Of a stretch of 64,000 nucleotides of DNA, positions 1 to 11,399 are shown piece after piece (position 1 is the first letter of the stretch; every line of letters begins with the position of its first letter). The notes beneath the pieces were generated by a model. It was not told where the DNA came from. It did no database searches and was given only the letters and a program-made list of their open reading frames with translations. Origin of the DNA: Dactylorhiza incarnata (lineage: Eukaryota; Streptophyta; Magnoliopsida; Asparagales; Orchidaceae); the NCBI GenBank assembly GCA_033032865.1, contig JAWHQI010000508.1, positions 610,001 to 674,000 on the forward strand. The letters run 5' to 3'. The position numbers and the translations under genes are program-made.

Positions 1-3000
1 CTTCTTTGGGTGGCCTCACAACTATCTAATCATCCCATGTGCACCATCTGCACACCATTTCCACCTTGTAGGTCAATAAAAATCTAAGTTTCATAGTTTT
101 ACTATACGCAGACCAAACTAGGTATATGAAGCTCACAACTAGAGGTACTCCAAATATTCATCCAACTGACCCAAGCTATTTACTGGAGGTCTATAATGAT
201 GTTATAAGACTAATTCCAGAGAATCATATTTTTCCCTAATTAAGTAACATTTATTTTAATTTCTCCAAACATCTGCCGAGTATGAAAATGAACATGAAGT
301 GTAAGTAAATCTTATGATATGGCTCTCCAAAAATTATGATAAATCTATGGTGACTAAATAACATCAGAAACAACATGTCATATTCTTACAGTAAGAAATT
401 CTTCTCTAATTTAATTATTTATCATCTATCCAAAATCATAGTTTTATGAAGGAACCACCAAAAAGATCAACACTAAAATTATGGGAAAATTACCAAGCTC
501 TTATATTCACCACAAAAGACTACTGACTAAGTTTCAGGATTTAAGGAAATCATTTTCTCACTAAAATAAGTAAATTTAGAAAACCTCAAATCCAATGAAC
601 TGTGAAGTAGCCTACTGATTTAAGTCTTCAAAAATTCTATAAAACTTTACAGAGGTTCCTAATGTTCAGAAAGGGCCTATCACCAATTTTCACAATTTAA
701 CAAAGAGTTTTGGGCCCTCAAATATTTTTCTTAAGTTTAAATCAAAACAAGTGCCTTGTGAAAGAAGTACTGATTAAATTATTTAATAAAATTCACAAAA
801 AATAGCAGAGGTCTAAACCATGATTATAAGGGCACCACCAAAGTTTCATCATCATCCAAGACTTTTTAAGCATGTAAATGTTTCTTTTAAGAAGTTTCCC
901 TAAAGGGGTTATGCCCTAATTCAAAGGGAATATTGGCTCCTAAAATTCTTATAAAATTACCCAGTGTCTATTTACACCCTATGAACCTAACCACCAAGTT
1001 TCATAACCATACAGGGACTTTTGACCTCATGGCCTTCACAAGGTTCAAATTGCACACCTAGGAATAAAACTAGTGTTCTAGGGCTTAATCACCTCTACAC
1101 TACCCCAAACCACTCATGGTGGTACTTTAGGTGACCCTAAACCAGTGGACAAGGTTCCACCTCATGGTGAGGAGATTTGACCACTAAACCCCAAGATAAA
1201 CACCACACCCTAACTATGACCCAATTTGACCTAACTTGGGTTAACCAATTACTCAATCAAAACAGTCCCAATTGGGCTAAGATTTTTACCTATGTCTCAA
1301 CATAACCCTAAGGAGCACCCACCAAAATTTGGGGGGCATTAGAGGTCTTTTGACCCACTAATTAATTAATATATTGTTTATGAAATTATCTCAAAAACCT
1401 TAGAAAAAGGTTCTCCTAAAAATCCCATCTTGTAGTATGTTGTGTGGGTGCATATAAATAGCCTAGGTTTTAAATATCAAGGCCATAGCATCTACCAATA
1501 AAAAGATATGCAAGAAAGAGTGGTTGCCCTACTCTAGGGACCAGTCCCACCATTTTGGCTCTGCAGGGAGCTACATGGCTCCTTTTGGGCTGAAATAAAT
1601 TTTGAATTAAAGTAGACTCCAAGGGCTAACTTTTTCATGTTGGACACTTTGTCTGATTATGAGTGCATAATATTTAAAAAAAAATGAAAGAACCTACAGC
1701 AGTTTAATTGGTACATAGATATTTAAATAGAAAATACATTCATGTTAATCAAATCAGACGGCTGGGGTGTTTCGTCCCCATCACGCCCATGGTCAGAAAA
1801 AGCTCGTCCTGGGCACCCTTCCAGCCTATTTTCCCGGCCACGAAGCCCCCTCTCCGGCCGGCCAATGCCTCCACCACCTTCGACGAGGTGGTGGCCGGCG
1901 ATTTGGGTGGTTGGCCGGCCTGTGGGTGGCCGGAATAAGCTTTTTAGGGAGGGAATAAATGGCTTGAAACCAGCCATTCATGGAGCTTGATCCGAGCCCT
2001 ATTTGGCTCGGATCAAAGCCCATTTTGATGTGGATCAATGCACTAGGGGAGGAGAGGAGGATCAGACCTGAATTGGTGCAGAGTTCCTTGTGGATCTTGG
2101 GTTCACCATGGGAGCTCGGGGAGCTTTTGGAGCCATGTCAATCCGAACCTAGAGTGCATAATCCTTTCGGGAAAGTTGGGGGTTTCACTCCTCTCACTCT
2201 TTTGAAGATGTTATAGGCCTTGATTGGAAGAGGGGGAGGTTACAACCTTGAATGTCATTAATGGCCATCAAGGTAATTTCGGTTTTGGATTGGGGGAGAT
2301 GAATAGGTACTCAATCCAGCCGGGAGAAGGCTGGAAACTTTTCCTCTCCCCAAGAGGAGATGAATGGTGCCATTATTGGAGGAGGTGGGAGGTTTCCTCT
2401 TCCTCTCCATTAACTCCCCCTTCCTTCTCTCTCTTTCAAATTAGGGCTTTCTCTCTCCTGGACGAATTTCCTGAAATTGAATGGTTAATTCAGTAATTAC
2501 CAACCCCATTAGGTGGTGGACCACCTCAATTGAGTCTAGACCAAGTGGATTGGGCTTGATTAGTTCAAAATAGGTTATTTTGACCTAAATTTAGGGTGGA
2601 GTTGACTTGGGTCAATTTGACCGTTTGGGTTGGCCCCAATGGGTGGGTAGTGACCCATTGGTCTCTCTTAAGGGTTAGGAAGGTCTAGGTATGGTCAATT
2701 TGGCAAGGTGGAGGCCAATTGATCCACAATAGGGCAATTTGACCAAAATAGGGCTAGAGTTGACTTTGGTCAAATTGGCCAAATTGGTGGCCCCATGGTG
2801 GGGGTTTTTCGTCCATTGGGTCCCTAATATCCTTATGAGGGTAGGGGCAAGGTCAATTTGTCATGGTGGAGGTCAATTGACCCTAATTAGGCTACTTTGA
2901 CCAATTTGGGGTTAGGATTGACTTTGGTCAATTTGGCCTCTTTGGTTGACCCCAATGGGTCCTTGATGCTCTAAGGGACCCTCCAAAGGGTTAGGTGTGC

Positions 3001-3200
3001 CATGGTGGGGTCAAAGGGTCAAGGTGAGTCCCTAAAGTCCAACCATAAGTTTGGTAACTAAAAATTGCTATTTGCAGACCAAGGTGCTCTTCTCCTTCAA
3101 GCCTAAGGCCAAGTGATCTCTTCAAGCTTCCTAGGGTTTTGTCATGACCTAGTCATGTCAAAACTACTATAGGGGTCTAGTTGTTTTGGGGGATGTTACA
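1..3200 (+). repeat. Block X: LTR-like region, right end of an LTR
   Basis: No convincing coding region lies here. The block stops abruptly at 3191-3200 with GGATGTTACA, and element A gag sequence begins at the next base. A TGT...ACA type end with this sequence is usual for LTRs of chromovirus-type Ty3/gypsy elements (family knowledge). A TATA box, TATAAATA at 1453-1460, fits an LTR promoter. The left end lies outside the window, so no partner LTR or target duplication can be seen; AAAGG at 3201-3205 would be the right-hand duplication candidate. I infer an LTR inserted into the gag of A. It could instead be another repeat with a chance ACA end. Confidence 0.4.
2582..3030. repeat. Degenerate 159-bp tandem repeat
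   Basis: Three diverged copies begin near 2582, 2741 and 2899. Each starts with GACC, then a GTTGACT-TGGTCAA core, a CCCCATGG or CCCCAATGGG stretch and an AGGGTTAGG or AGGGTAGGGG stretch. Spacing is 159 and 158 bp. The third copy is incomplete. They lie in the last part of block X and look like internal LTR tandem duplication. Confidence 0.6.
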
Positions 3201-4430
3201 AAAGGAGCCTTGCTCTGAAAGCTGCTGAAGGGGAGCCCTCCACTCCTGAAGATGAAATGTCCAGCCTCCTAGCAAGGAGATTCAGAAAGTGGGTCAAGAC
3301 TGAAGACTCAAGGAGAAGAGAGAGGAGCTCAAAGCCTAGATATGATAAGACTCCAAATAAGGAGGTGATTTGCTTCTCCTGCAACAAGCCAGGGCACATA
3401 GCCCATGATTGCCCATAGGAATAAAGGGACAGGAGAAGCAAGAAAGATGAGCAGAAGAAGAAGTCTTTCAGGAGGAAAGACAAGAAGAAAGCCAAAGGTT
3501 TCATTGCTGGAACCTGGAGTGACTCTAAAGAAGAGTCAAGCTCCTCTTCATCGGAGAGTGGTGAAGAAAAAGATGCTGAAGTAGCCTGCATGATGGCATT
3601 GGGGATATCTTCAGATGACGAAGAAAAATAGGTATCTCTGTTTGATGATTTTGATTTCAATTCTGATGAGTTTAAAAATTGCTTTAAAGAATTTTGCAAT
3701 GATTTCCTCAATATACAAAAAGAATTAGAAACAAATAGGGAAGAATTAGAAAATTTGAAGAAAGGTGAATTATATTCACTAAATAATGATTTGAGAAATA
3801 AAATTCAAGAAAAAGAAACGGAATTGATAGAAATAAGAAATGAAAATCTAAAATTAAAAGAAGAGTTAACAAAGGCAAAAGTCTTTGAGGACTCTCTCAA
3901 TGGGAGGAGTCAAAAGCTCAAAGATATTACACAAAATCACTCCATGAGATTTAAATACCTAGGTCTAGGAGCAGACCCTTGCACTAGCACTGAAGTCACT
4001 GGTAGAACAACCTGAAAAAATCCAGTTAGATTTATTAGACCTAGTGAATAACAATCAAGTGAGAAGAATGCAATATTTAAGGATCAGAATATTTATAATC
4101 CAAATAAAATAACTGTGCCTAACAAAGTAATTCTAAACAATGAAAAGAAATCTCTAGGCAAGAGTAATGCATAGAAATTAAACAACAACAATCAAAAGGC
4201 TAAAACCAAAAGTAGAATAATTAAACACTCTGCTAATTTATTATATGTAGATACATTTTATACACATTTCAAGTACCAATATAATAAATCAAGGTTTGAT
4301 AAACTCATTCTCTGTCATCCAAAGGGATATCATGAAAGACCTTTCTACTCTTTCACAGAATCTTACAATGGTAAAAGCAAAGGGCCCAAGGTAACCTGGG
4401 TTCCTTCTAATATTTGAGCTACTTGTGCAG
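3201..4430 (+). pseudogene. gag: Element A gag, C-terminal part
   Basis: Encodes the capsid/nucleocapsid half of a copia Gag. Reading from 3202, a conserved segment (LLARRFRKW) precedes a CCHC zinc knuckle, CFSCNKPGHIAHDC, at about 3372-3413, then a Lys-rich and acidic region and a coiled-coil-like heptad region (about 3715-3940). A TWVP-type tail follows near 4400. In-frame stops occur right after the knuckle (3417-3419) and after the acidic region (near 3630). The UBN2-like N-terminal half is missing at the block X junction. No second knuckle was found. The 4431-4540 stretch joining gag to the linker matches nothing I recognise. Confidence 0.75.
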
Positions 4431-4599
4431 GATTAGGTATGATCCCTCCTAGTAGATAATGGAAGGGGAAGGAAGAACTATTGCCCAATAAAGAACTAAA
4501 TTCAACAAGGAAGTGATTTCTTCTGTGAATCCTCTTGTTATCTTCTTTAGTTCATAACAATGATAGTATAAATACTTTTTTCAATGAAAATCATTGCTG

Positions 4600-5129
4600 G
4601 GAAAAACAGCAAAGACTTTCTAAGAAAATAGAATTATTTATTCAGAGTTGCGTCGAATAGAATTCGACGTAACGCCTAATTCTACTCGATGCCTGCTTCG
4701 AAAGCAATATACAACGAATAATTCGATTTGCGTCGAATAAAATTCGACGTACCGTTTAATTCTATTCGACGCCAGCTTAGAGAGACGTCTAAATCAGATA
4801 ATTCGAATAGTATTCAACACAACATCGACTTCATATCGACAGATACGTCAATTTAATAGTTGCTCATCTAATTCAAAAGTGTGTCGAGTCCTAATCGACG
4901 TAATGTCGACATAGTAAGCGCGTGCAGTTACACTTCTAGAAGCACCATTGACGTTACATTTTGGTGTGCTGTCTATTATTCCTTGTTGATGGTGCTTCAA
5001 ATAAAACCCTAAGGTGCGACGAATCATCTTCTTTTAAGCACCATTGACGTCAAATTCATTATGCTTTCAAATTCTCTCATTCTTTCTCTCGTGCTCTTCC
5101 TCTCCCCAACTCTCTTGCATCTTTCTCTC

Positions 5130-5195
<66 letters not shown>

Positions 5196-5221
5196 TCTTT
5201 TTTGCAAGTACGTCAGAATCA
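4600..5221 (+). promoter_or_regulatory. Element A linker with GTCGAA/TTCGAC palindromic motif cluster
   Basis: This stretch between the deleted pol and the third ORF has repeated half-palindromes of the form GTCGAAT-nnn-ATTCGAC (for example 4650-4674 and 4732-4752), with diverged copies to about 4910. The same motif fills the equivalent linker of element E (31690-31930, minus strand). Sequence from 4984 to 5221 is leader-like and includes the CT microsatellite, ending at the start codon of the third ORF. Regulatory function is inferred only from the clustering. Confidence 0.5.
5135..5191. repeat. (TC)n microsatellite
   Basis: An uninterrupted TC dinucleotide run of about 57 bp, 30 bp upstream of the third ORF start of element A. 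CT-rich leaders are common in plant 5' UTRs, so it may have expanded within the leader of this ORF. A 92-residue RE-repeat ORF on the opposite strand is only a shadow. Confidence 0.95.
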
Positions 5222-7001
5222 ATGGCTCCCCCAAAGATAAACTCCGGCTTTGATGTGGATGTCGACTCTTTCAATGCAGCATCTGAAAACTTTAAAGCCA
5301 TTCTAGGCTTATTCCATATAGTTGGGTTAACAAAGTTGATCTCCACAAGACGCAAGATTTTGGATGTCTAATTAACTGAGCTAAAGGACAGTTTCCACAT
5401 AGGAGATGATGGCTCCATAAATGGAAGAATATATGAAACAGATATTAGCATTACAAAGGAAATACTATCTCACACCTATGATCTACCAACATGTGATGAG
5501 TCTGATGAATTAACATGGGAAGAGACAATAAAGGCATTACAGATAGTGCAGTTCAAGAAAGAGAAGGCCATCAATCTGAAGATGATTGATCTTGCAGAGG
5601 AATACAGATTCCTAACTGATATAGTAGGGAAGGTGCTCTTATGCAAAATATCATCACATGATGTTATCCCCAGGCAGCAGCTACAAATCATGGGAGTTAT
5701 AGTCCTTAATAAGAAGATAGACTGGGAAGATGCCTCCTGAAGCTGATTGGGCACAAATATTCACACAAAGAGAATGCCTATATGAGGATCATGAGCCAGG
5801 TGCTCTTCCACCATTATCCAATAGTGTGCAAATCAAAAGGAGTGCTCATTCCTCCATGGAAAAGGATGAATATAGGAATATTCTCCAAGTGGACTAGACA
5901 AATTCTGAAGCCTGGTCAATCTGCATCTTCACCTCCTCCTTCTCCACCTCCACAAAATACAAAGACAAGTCTACCAGATCCCCCAAGTGATAATTCTCCT
6001 CCACATGACACCCCAGCTACTCAACAGGATACTAATCAAGATGTTGATCCAGCCCAACTCAACCAGGCCAGTTCCTCCATCCCTGCCATAGAACCTGCAC
6101 CTCAGGTCCCTCTCCAACTACAACAACTACCATCTACCATAATCACAGACAATCAGTCAGCTCCCCTACCACCATTTCATATTTCTCCAGAAGTCTATCA
6201 ATCCCTCTCCCCTGTAGTTCTTTCAGACTTCAATGAGAACCTCACAACATTCCCCCCAGTTATTCAACCCACACCAACTCCTCCTAAATCTTATGTCCAT
6301 ACTCCCTCTATTGATATTGAACAAGTCATCTCTAAGGAAGTAGGGTTGGCCTCAAGCACATTTGCTGACCTGCTGGCCAGTCAAGCCAAAAAATTTAATA
6401 AGAAATACTCTCAGATGGAGTCAGAAATACAAGAATCAAAAGAGTCACTCCTGTCTCTCAAGATAATTGTATCTTCCTCCATGATCACAAAAGATTTCCT
6501 AACCTCCCTTGTCAGTAAGGTTAAGAAGAGGGGAGAGATTTAGGAGGAGGAGATACTTAACTAGGGAATTGAGAATGTCCAGGAAAAGGACAAGAGTGTT
6601 GCAGAAGTGATTGCTCAATATACTGAGGCTCATGACCCAAATAAGCTAACTTTTTTCCAAACATAAACAGTTCAAGTGGAGCCAGTTGAGAATCCTCCAG
6701 CAAAGTCTGCATCAATTCAGGGGGAACCAGCTGTAGTAACCCAGGGGGAGCTCCCATCAACTCAAGGGGGAGTTCCTAGAAGATGAACATATAGTGGATG
6801 AGGTGGAAATGATTGCTAAGGAGGCTGCCCTAAATGCTAAACAAGATGCACATTCTCAGGGGGAGCCTCCCAAAGATAATGAAATCCATCAAGAAGCTGT
6901 CAGGAGTCCTGAAGAAGAAAATGAACTTCTTGTTTTTGCTGCAAAAAAGGTGATACCAAAGGTCTTCTCAAGGAAAAGGAAGACCCTTGAGAAGGAATAG
7001 T
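5222..7001 (+). pseudogene. Element A third ORF (post-pol, unknown function)
   Basis: Starts at ATG 5222 (MAPPKINSGFDVDVDSFN). The N-terminal domain is shared with the third ORF of element D (KINSGFDVDIESF). A Pro/Ser-rich segment follows (about 5920-6260), then a helical segment (about 6330-6540), QGEP/TQGE repeats (about 6715-6780 and 6855) and a basic tail (PKVFSRKRKTLEKE) ending at 7001. It is broken by a stop near 5369, a frame change near 5735, stops at 6541 and 6663 and a frame change near 6780. Position between RNase H and the 3' LTR matches the envelope-like or extra ORF of some Sireviruses, but I see no clear signal peptide or membrane anchor, so I do not call it an envelope. The product and role are unknown. 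Confidence 0.6.
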
Positions 7002-7198
7002 AATGTTCAGGTATTCTGTATACATATGAAACAATTCTCATACAGTGATTCAGAACAGGAGGATTACATGGAAGTTTACTATATGCTCTATCCTATTATT
7101 TAATAATGTATATATTGTATCTGTATAACAGTTTGTAATTAATATTTATGTCAAAGAATGTTTAAAATCACTGTACACAATCTGTAAAAATTGTTAAG

Positions 7199-7214
7199 AT
7201 AAATAAGGGGAGAT
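7199..7214 (+). other. Polypurine tract of element A
   Basis: GATAAATAAGGGGAGAT lies directly before the TG of the 3' LTR, where plus-strand priming starts. The same tract precedes the 3' LTR of element E on the minus strand (29933-29951). Confidence 0.75.
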
Positions 7215-8803
7215 TGTTGGAAAAATCACTTTTGAGTTAACTTAACAAATTATCTATATGTGATTTTACTTCCTAGGAGTATTACCATTATTGTATAGTA
7301 AGGGTAAATTGGTCATTAGATGTCTTAGGATGTCACACTCACCTTAGAGTGTCAAGGACAAGTCAAGACAATCACAAAATAAGTTAAGTTAAGACTTGCA
7401 TCGAATGAAATTCGATGCAACTTCGGCTTGATGTCGACGCAACTCTGATTAGAAGTCCAAGCAACTTATTCAGCATGTCGAAGTATAAGTCAATTTGACG
7501 CAATGTCGAAAGGAGCTCATTGCAGAAGGTAGAGACTTCTCGAAGCCATCCAAGAAGTCGAAGCAACTTCGACTACAATTCGACTCATAAGTCAAAGCTC
7601 AAGTCCAAGTCTTAAACTCGACAAATTCGTCGATAAGGAATCAACGTAACATCGACATCTAAGTTCAGTCAGAGCTAAGAAGGAATTCGAAGCTACTCCT
7701 ATAAGAACTCAGAGGTGCGTCGACATGAAGAATGATGAAGTCGATGCAGCGTCGAATAAAGTCAGAAAAGGAAGCTTTTTCTGCTATCCTTTTCAGACCT
7801 TTTCAGAAGGACTACAAGGCTAAAGACAGTTCTCCAACAGCTCATTTATTTACAAGAATGGAATGGAGTATTCCAGGACTCAGCAAAATCATTCTTGGAA
7901 GGTATTCAAAATTGATGGACGGGTCGGGGACAAAGGAGGAAAGGAAAATTATATGTCCAAAAAGAATTCCTTTTCAGAACAACCTAAAAGAAGAAAGGAT
8001 TTCAAATTCCAACCATACAGCATAAGTAGGCAAAAGAGAAGAAGAGAATTAGAGTCATCACATTATTCATGTCTGTCAAATAGGGTCTTCTCCTTCCTTC
8101 TTCCACAAACCCTAAGACAGGAAAACAAGCTCTTAGCATAAGGAAAACATACAGCTGCTTCTTCTTCTTCATCTTACAACAGCCAGTTTGTAAGAAGTAC
8201 TCACAAAAAAGGATCAAATCAAATAACCCTTGCAACCATCACAATTATAAGCAAGGGTTCATCGTATATAGATCTAGTGAAAACAGGAGCTGCAGAATTG
8301 CTTCTGAAGATTTCTGAAACACAGAATTCTATTCTTCTTCTTTGTCCTTTCTTCTCACTTTTCCTTCAACTGTAAAAGAGTTTTATTAATCCCTCTTTCA
8401 AAAGATTAAGTGGTTCTAAGAGTCTCCTTATCAAAAGACTCAGTGGTTTTGAGAGTCTCCTTATCAAAAGACTAAGTGGTTCTTAGATTCTTCTTATCAA
8501 AAGACTCAGGCACAGGTTGTGCAACCCTACCAGGGAGGTAAAAGAGAGAACTACCCACATTTTGGGGAACCTCTATAAAAATTCATGTATCTTTGTGTGT
8601 GATTTTTTTGTGTTGTCCATACTTCTATTTTTCTGTGTTTTATTTTTAGGAATCTGTTTATACTTTATTTTGTCTTTGGTTTTGCTGGGTGAATAATATT
8701 AAAAGTTTATTGTGTGTGCATAACTAGGGTAGAAAATATTTTAAACTCTATTCCCCCCCCCCCCCTCTCTAGAGAATACTCAGAGGCACACTGTGCACTT
8801 TCA
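7215..8803 (+). repeat. 3' LTR of element A
   Basis: Starts TGTTGGAAAAATCAC, ends CTGTGCACTTTCA, 1589 bp. It is homologous end to end with the two LTRs of element E on the opposite strand. U3 carries GTCGAA-type palindromes from about 7396 to 7750 with a TATA-like TATAAG at 7700-7705. The downstream part has a 33-bp tandem repeat (8409-8510), a poly-C run (8753-8765) and the lineage-typical end CTATTCCCCCC...CTCTAGAG. The bases after it, ATATG, are the candidate target duplication but the 5' partner is not in the window. Confidence 0.85.
8409..8510. repeat. 33-bp tandem repeat inside LTR (about 3 copies)
   Basis: Units beginning AGTGGTTCTAAGAGTC start at 8409, 8442 and 8475, exactly 33 bp apart. 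Equivalent arrays lie in both element E LTRs (about 28676-28790 and 45925-46035, minus strand) and, diverged, in the D 3' LTR (about 47935-48125). Because 33 is a multiple of 3, they create artefactual repeat ORFs on the opposite strand. Confidence 0.85.
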
Positions 8804-9290
8804 ATATGCTCAAACAATGCAAAAGACATAACATGTATATATACCGACACCAAAATTACTGCTGCATAGAATAAAAAAACAACTAAGTGAAATAAGAAAT
8901 CGTCTAGTTGTTTTTCAACAGTATCGCATGCAGATGTAGCTACCGCAAACACTAGCTGTCTAAAAACATCAATTCTACAAATGTGTCTTCCTGCAATTAT
9001 ACAAATGTTTAACAAATTAAAAAGGTGGTAAATTTTGATAACATAAAATACTTCTAATCATCCTCCTCTCTATGTTCTTCCACCTCTTCATTGCATGCCC
9101 CCACTTGTATCGCCCCTATGTTGATGAGCGCATCTCGTCATTTGACTCCTGACATGAGAAGTCATATGTTGGTGTAGGTCGAGTAGAGATCCCTTTTATT
9201 ATGAAGCACATCATTCACTTTAATACACTTTGTCTCTTCTACTCTTCTCTTGGGATTGGTGAAGCGCTCGTAATTCTTCTCCTAGTTACC
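8804..9290. other. Intergenic remnant, no gene recognised
   Basis: Between the end of element A and the minus-strand relic. AT-rich up to about 9050, more mixed after that. I see no motif, repeat or coding signal that I can assign. Confidence 0.4.
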
Positions 9291-9299
9291 ACACAAGAT

Positions 9300-10115
9300 G
9301 AAGCAATCATCTATTTGTATCCCTCACAAAACCTCCAAGTCTAAGAGGAGTTTGGGTGTTGTGGCAATACAGAAGCATGTGGTTGAAGAAGAATATCTGG
9401 AAAAAATAATCACAAGCGTAATATGAATGAAATAAATCTATCGGGTGCCCATCCCTCATTATATACTGGTATTTTGAATATAATACTCGTTTTATCACTC
9501 CTTCATGAATCAAATTATTCAGACATTAATGGGAGGGATCCTTTAGGTGATATGTGTAAGAAATGATAAAAAGTAGGTTGTTGATGTCCAAGGGCTCTCT
9601 CTACAAGATATGATGTGTCATCAACCTAAATTGAGTCATGACACTCTTTGTGCCCCATGACTTGCACATTATGGTATGATGGAGATTATCCTGGATGATA
9701 TTGATGTCAGGTGTCAAAGTGAACATGGTAGTGATCAAGTAGCGCACTCCCTCCCAACTATAGAGCTCTTGGTTGACTCATGTCCAATCTCACCCTCCTT
9801 ATTATGGAGCTCTTGGTTGACTTGTATGCAATCTTGCATGGCCATAAATCGCTCTAGAATATCCAACATGTACCCATATGCTGGAAATTCAGAGATGAGC
9901 TTAAATCATCATGAGTAATGGACACCCCCATGACCTTGGACAATTGATTGAACCACACCATTATATTTTTGACTTTCTTAGCTTGTGAAAGTTATTATAG
10001 AAGTTCATCACCAATCTGGATGAGTAACCTTCATCGGCTTGGAAGAGGGGAATCAAACCAGTTGTATCTAAGTAAGCATAAATATTTCCCATCTCATTAG
10101 GATCCAAATGCAGAT
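9300..10115 (-). pseudogene. Degenerate transposon-protein relic (plant Transposase_32-like)
   Basis: On the minus strand, broken frames give protein-like stretches. The clearest, from about 10110 to 9965, reads LDPNEMGNIYAYLDTTGLI followed by YSSRLVMNFYNNFHKL; another spans 9513-9307. The pattern of a 'LV-FY-N' box followed by a long hydrophobic helical part resembles the plant transposon-protein domain found in gypsy-type elements (PF20167-like, from memory). There are many stops and frame changes and no conserved catalytic residues. It could be another transposon-derived protein. Confidence 0.35.
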
Positions 10116-10259
10116 TGCAACTTATGCTGATTCAGGCACTCTAAATTCCTAGATGGGTTTCATCCCTCATTTTGAGTGGGCTATTCGATGCAAATCTCTT
10201 TCCATGAGTACATGATTAGAACATTTAAGTATTGCTGCACACAAATAAAAGAATATTAC

Positions 10260-11399
10260 GTACATCAATTAATCATCTTGATTGCAATTTAAAAGTTTGA
10301 TAATGGCAAAGGAGAAAATTTGTGCTAAAATTTTGCGCTACCACCAACGATATCGGTACGACCCAATAGTAGTGTAGAAACACTGAGTTTTAGGAAAACT
10401 ATATATCCATAGTTGTCGCAATCATATGTGCGCTACCGCTCGGTTATAATGCACAAATTCTTCAACAACTACTTTTTGACTCCATCTCCTTTCTCCGTTT
10501 CAAATATATATATTTATGATTGTTAAACCCCTAAAAGTTATTGTTTCTCGGCATTTAACTTGAATACCGAGATTAAAATATGAGAGTTACATCAAATCCC
10601 ATCTTAAAATCACAAATCTAAGAGCAATCTAAATGATCTCAAATTTGTTCATGATTTTGAAAAAAGGAAATTTTTTTAGTTTAATCCAACAAATCCTCAT
10701 TTTATGTGTATTGAATAACATGAAATACAAGAAAAATCAACTCCTTTTCTAAAATCAAGAGAAATATAACCTACAATGAGAAATCTAGTAGGTTTTGGGA
10801 AGATTCGTGCCCTTGGTGACAATGTTTAATGCCTAGAAGTTCTTTCATGTGATAATCAACTATTACAAGGGTTTGGGGTGCTTATAAGGGGAATTTATTT
10901 CAATTGATCTTTTAACATGCTACCACCAGCGGTAGCAACTGTCTTCATTGGTAGTGTAGAAATTGATACATTTTGTCATAATTCACCTCAGACTTAATTT
11001 TTTACATATTATCGTCAGCATTGGTGTAGAAAATGATATCCCGTGTCATTTTTTGCTTTCTAAAAAAAATGCTATTTTAGGATATTTGAAAAAATACAAA
11101 AAAAATTGATTGCTTATATTATGATAACTTAAAATTTTAAGTTTTTTTTTTTTTGATCATTTTCTCTCTTGTTCAGCATACATATTTGTTTTTATGACCA
11201 TTGTTTATTTTATATCACAATAGTGGGACATAGGGCTGTGCCCATTTGAGTTGTTCTTCTATAAGCTATGTCTTGTGCTTAATCAGAGAGAGTCCTAATT
11301 GGTCCTTGCGAGGCAATAGGAGGAGAGAGTGTTAGGTATAGTGATTTATTTTATACTCAATTGGGACTAATATCTCAACCTACAACATATAAGAAGCTC
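10260..11399. other. AT-rich remnant related to the B/C copia family
   Basis: No coding region. It has imperfect GCTACCACC-nn-GCGGTAGC type palindromes (near 10335, 10430, 10920 and 10950), the same motif style as element B LTRs. A segment near 11290-11330 (CCTTGCGAGGCA, AGTGTTAGG) is matched in reverse complement at 38465-38510 in element C. I infer an old 3' non-coding portion of a related element, interrupted by the insertion of B at 11405. Confidence 0.4.

Larger units (their letters stand above)
3201..8803 (+). mobile_element. Element A: Ty1/copia retrotransposon, 5'-truncated, pol-less
   Basis: In order the element has the C-terminal half of gag (3201-4430), a linker with palindromic motifs (about 4600-5220), a third ORF (5222-7001), a polypurine tract (7199-7214) and a complete 3' LTR (7215-8803). 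Protease, integrase, RT and RNase H are all absent: gag ends at its usual TWVP-type tail and within about 170 bp the sequence matches the post-RNase H linker of element E (compare 4596-4660 with the reverse strand near 31880-31990). The 5' LTR and start of gag are missing, probably pushed off the left edge by block X. The LTR belongs to the same family as element E. Confidence 0.8.

Noticed and set aside
1708..2496. Cluster of overlapping ORFs on both strands in block X
   Set aside because: They coincide with a GC-rich patch, have no domain and lie within LTR-like sequence.
5044..5355. ORFs with (SL)n or (RE)n runs
   Set aside because: Translations of the TC microsatellite; the real ORF starts at 5222 in another frame.
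5222..7001. Calling the third ORF an envelope protein
   Set aside because: Position fits, but I see no signal peptide, fusion-peptide-like stretch or C-terminal membrane anchor in A, D or E.
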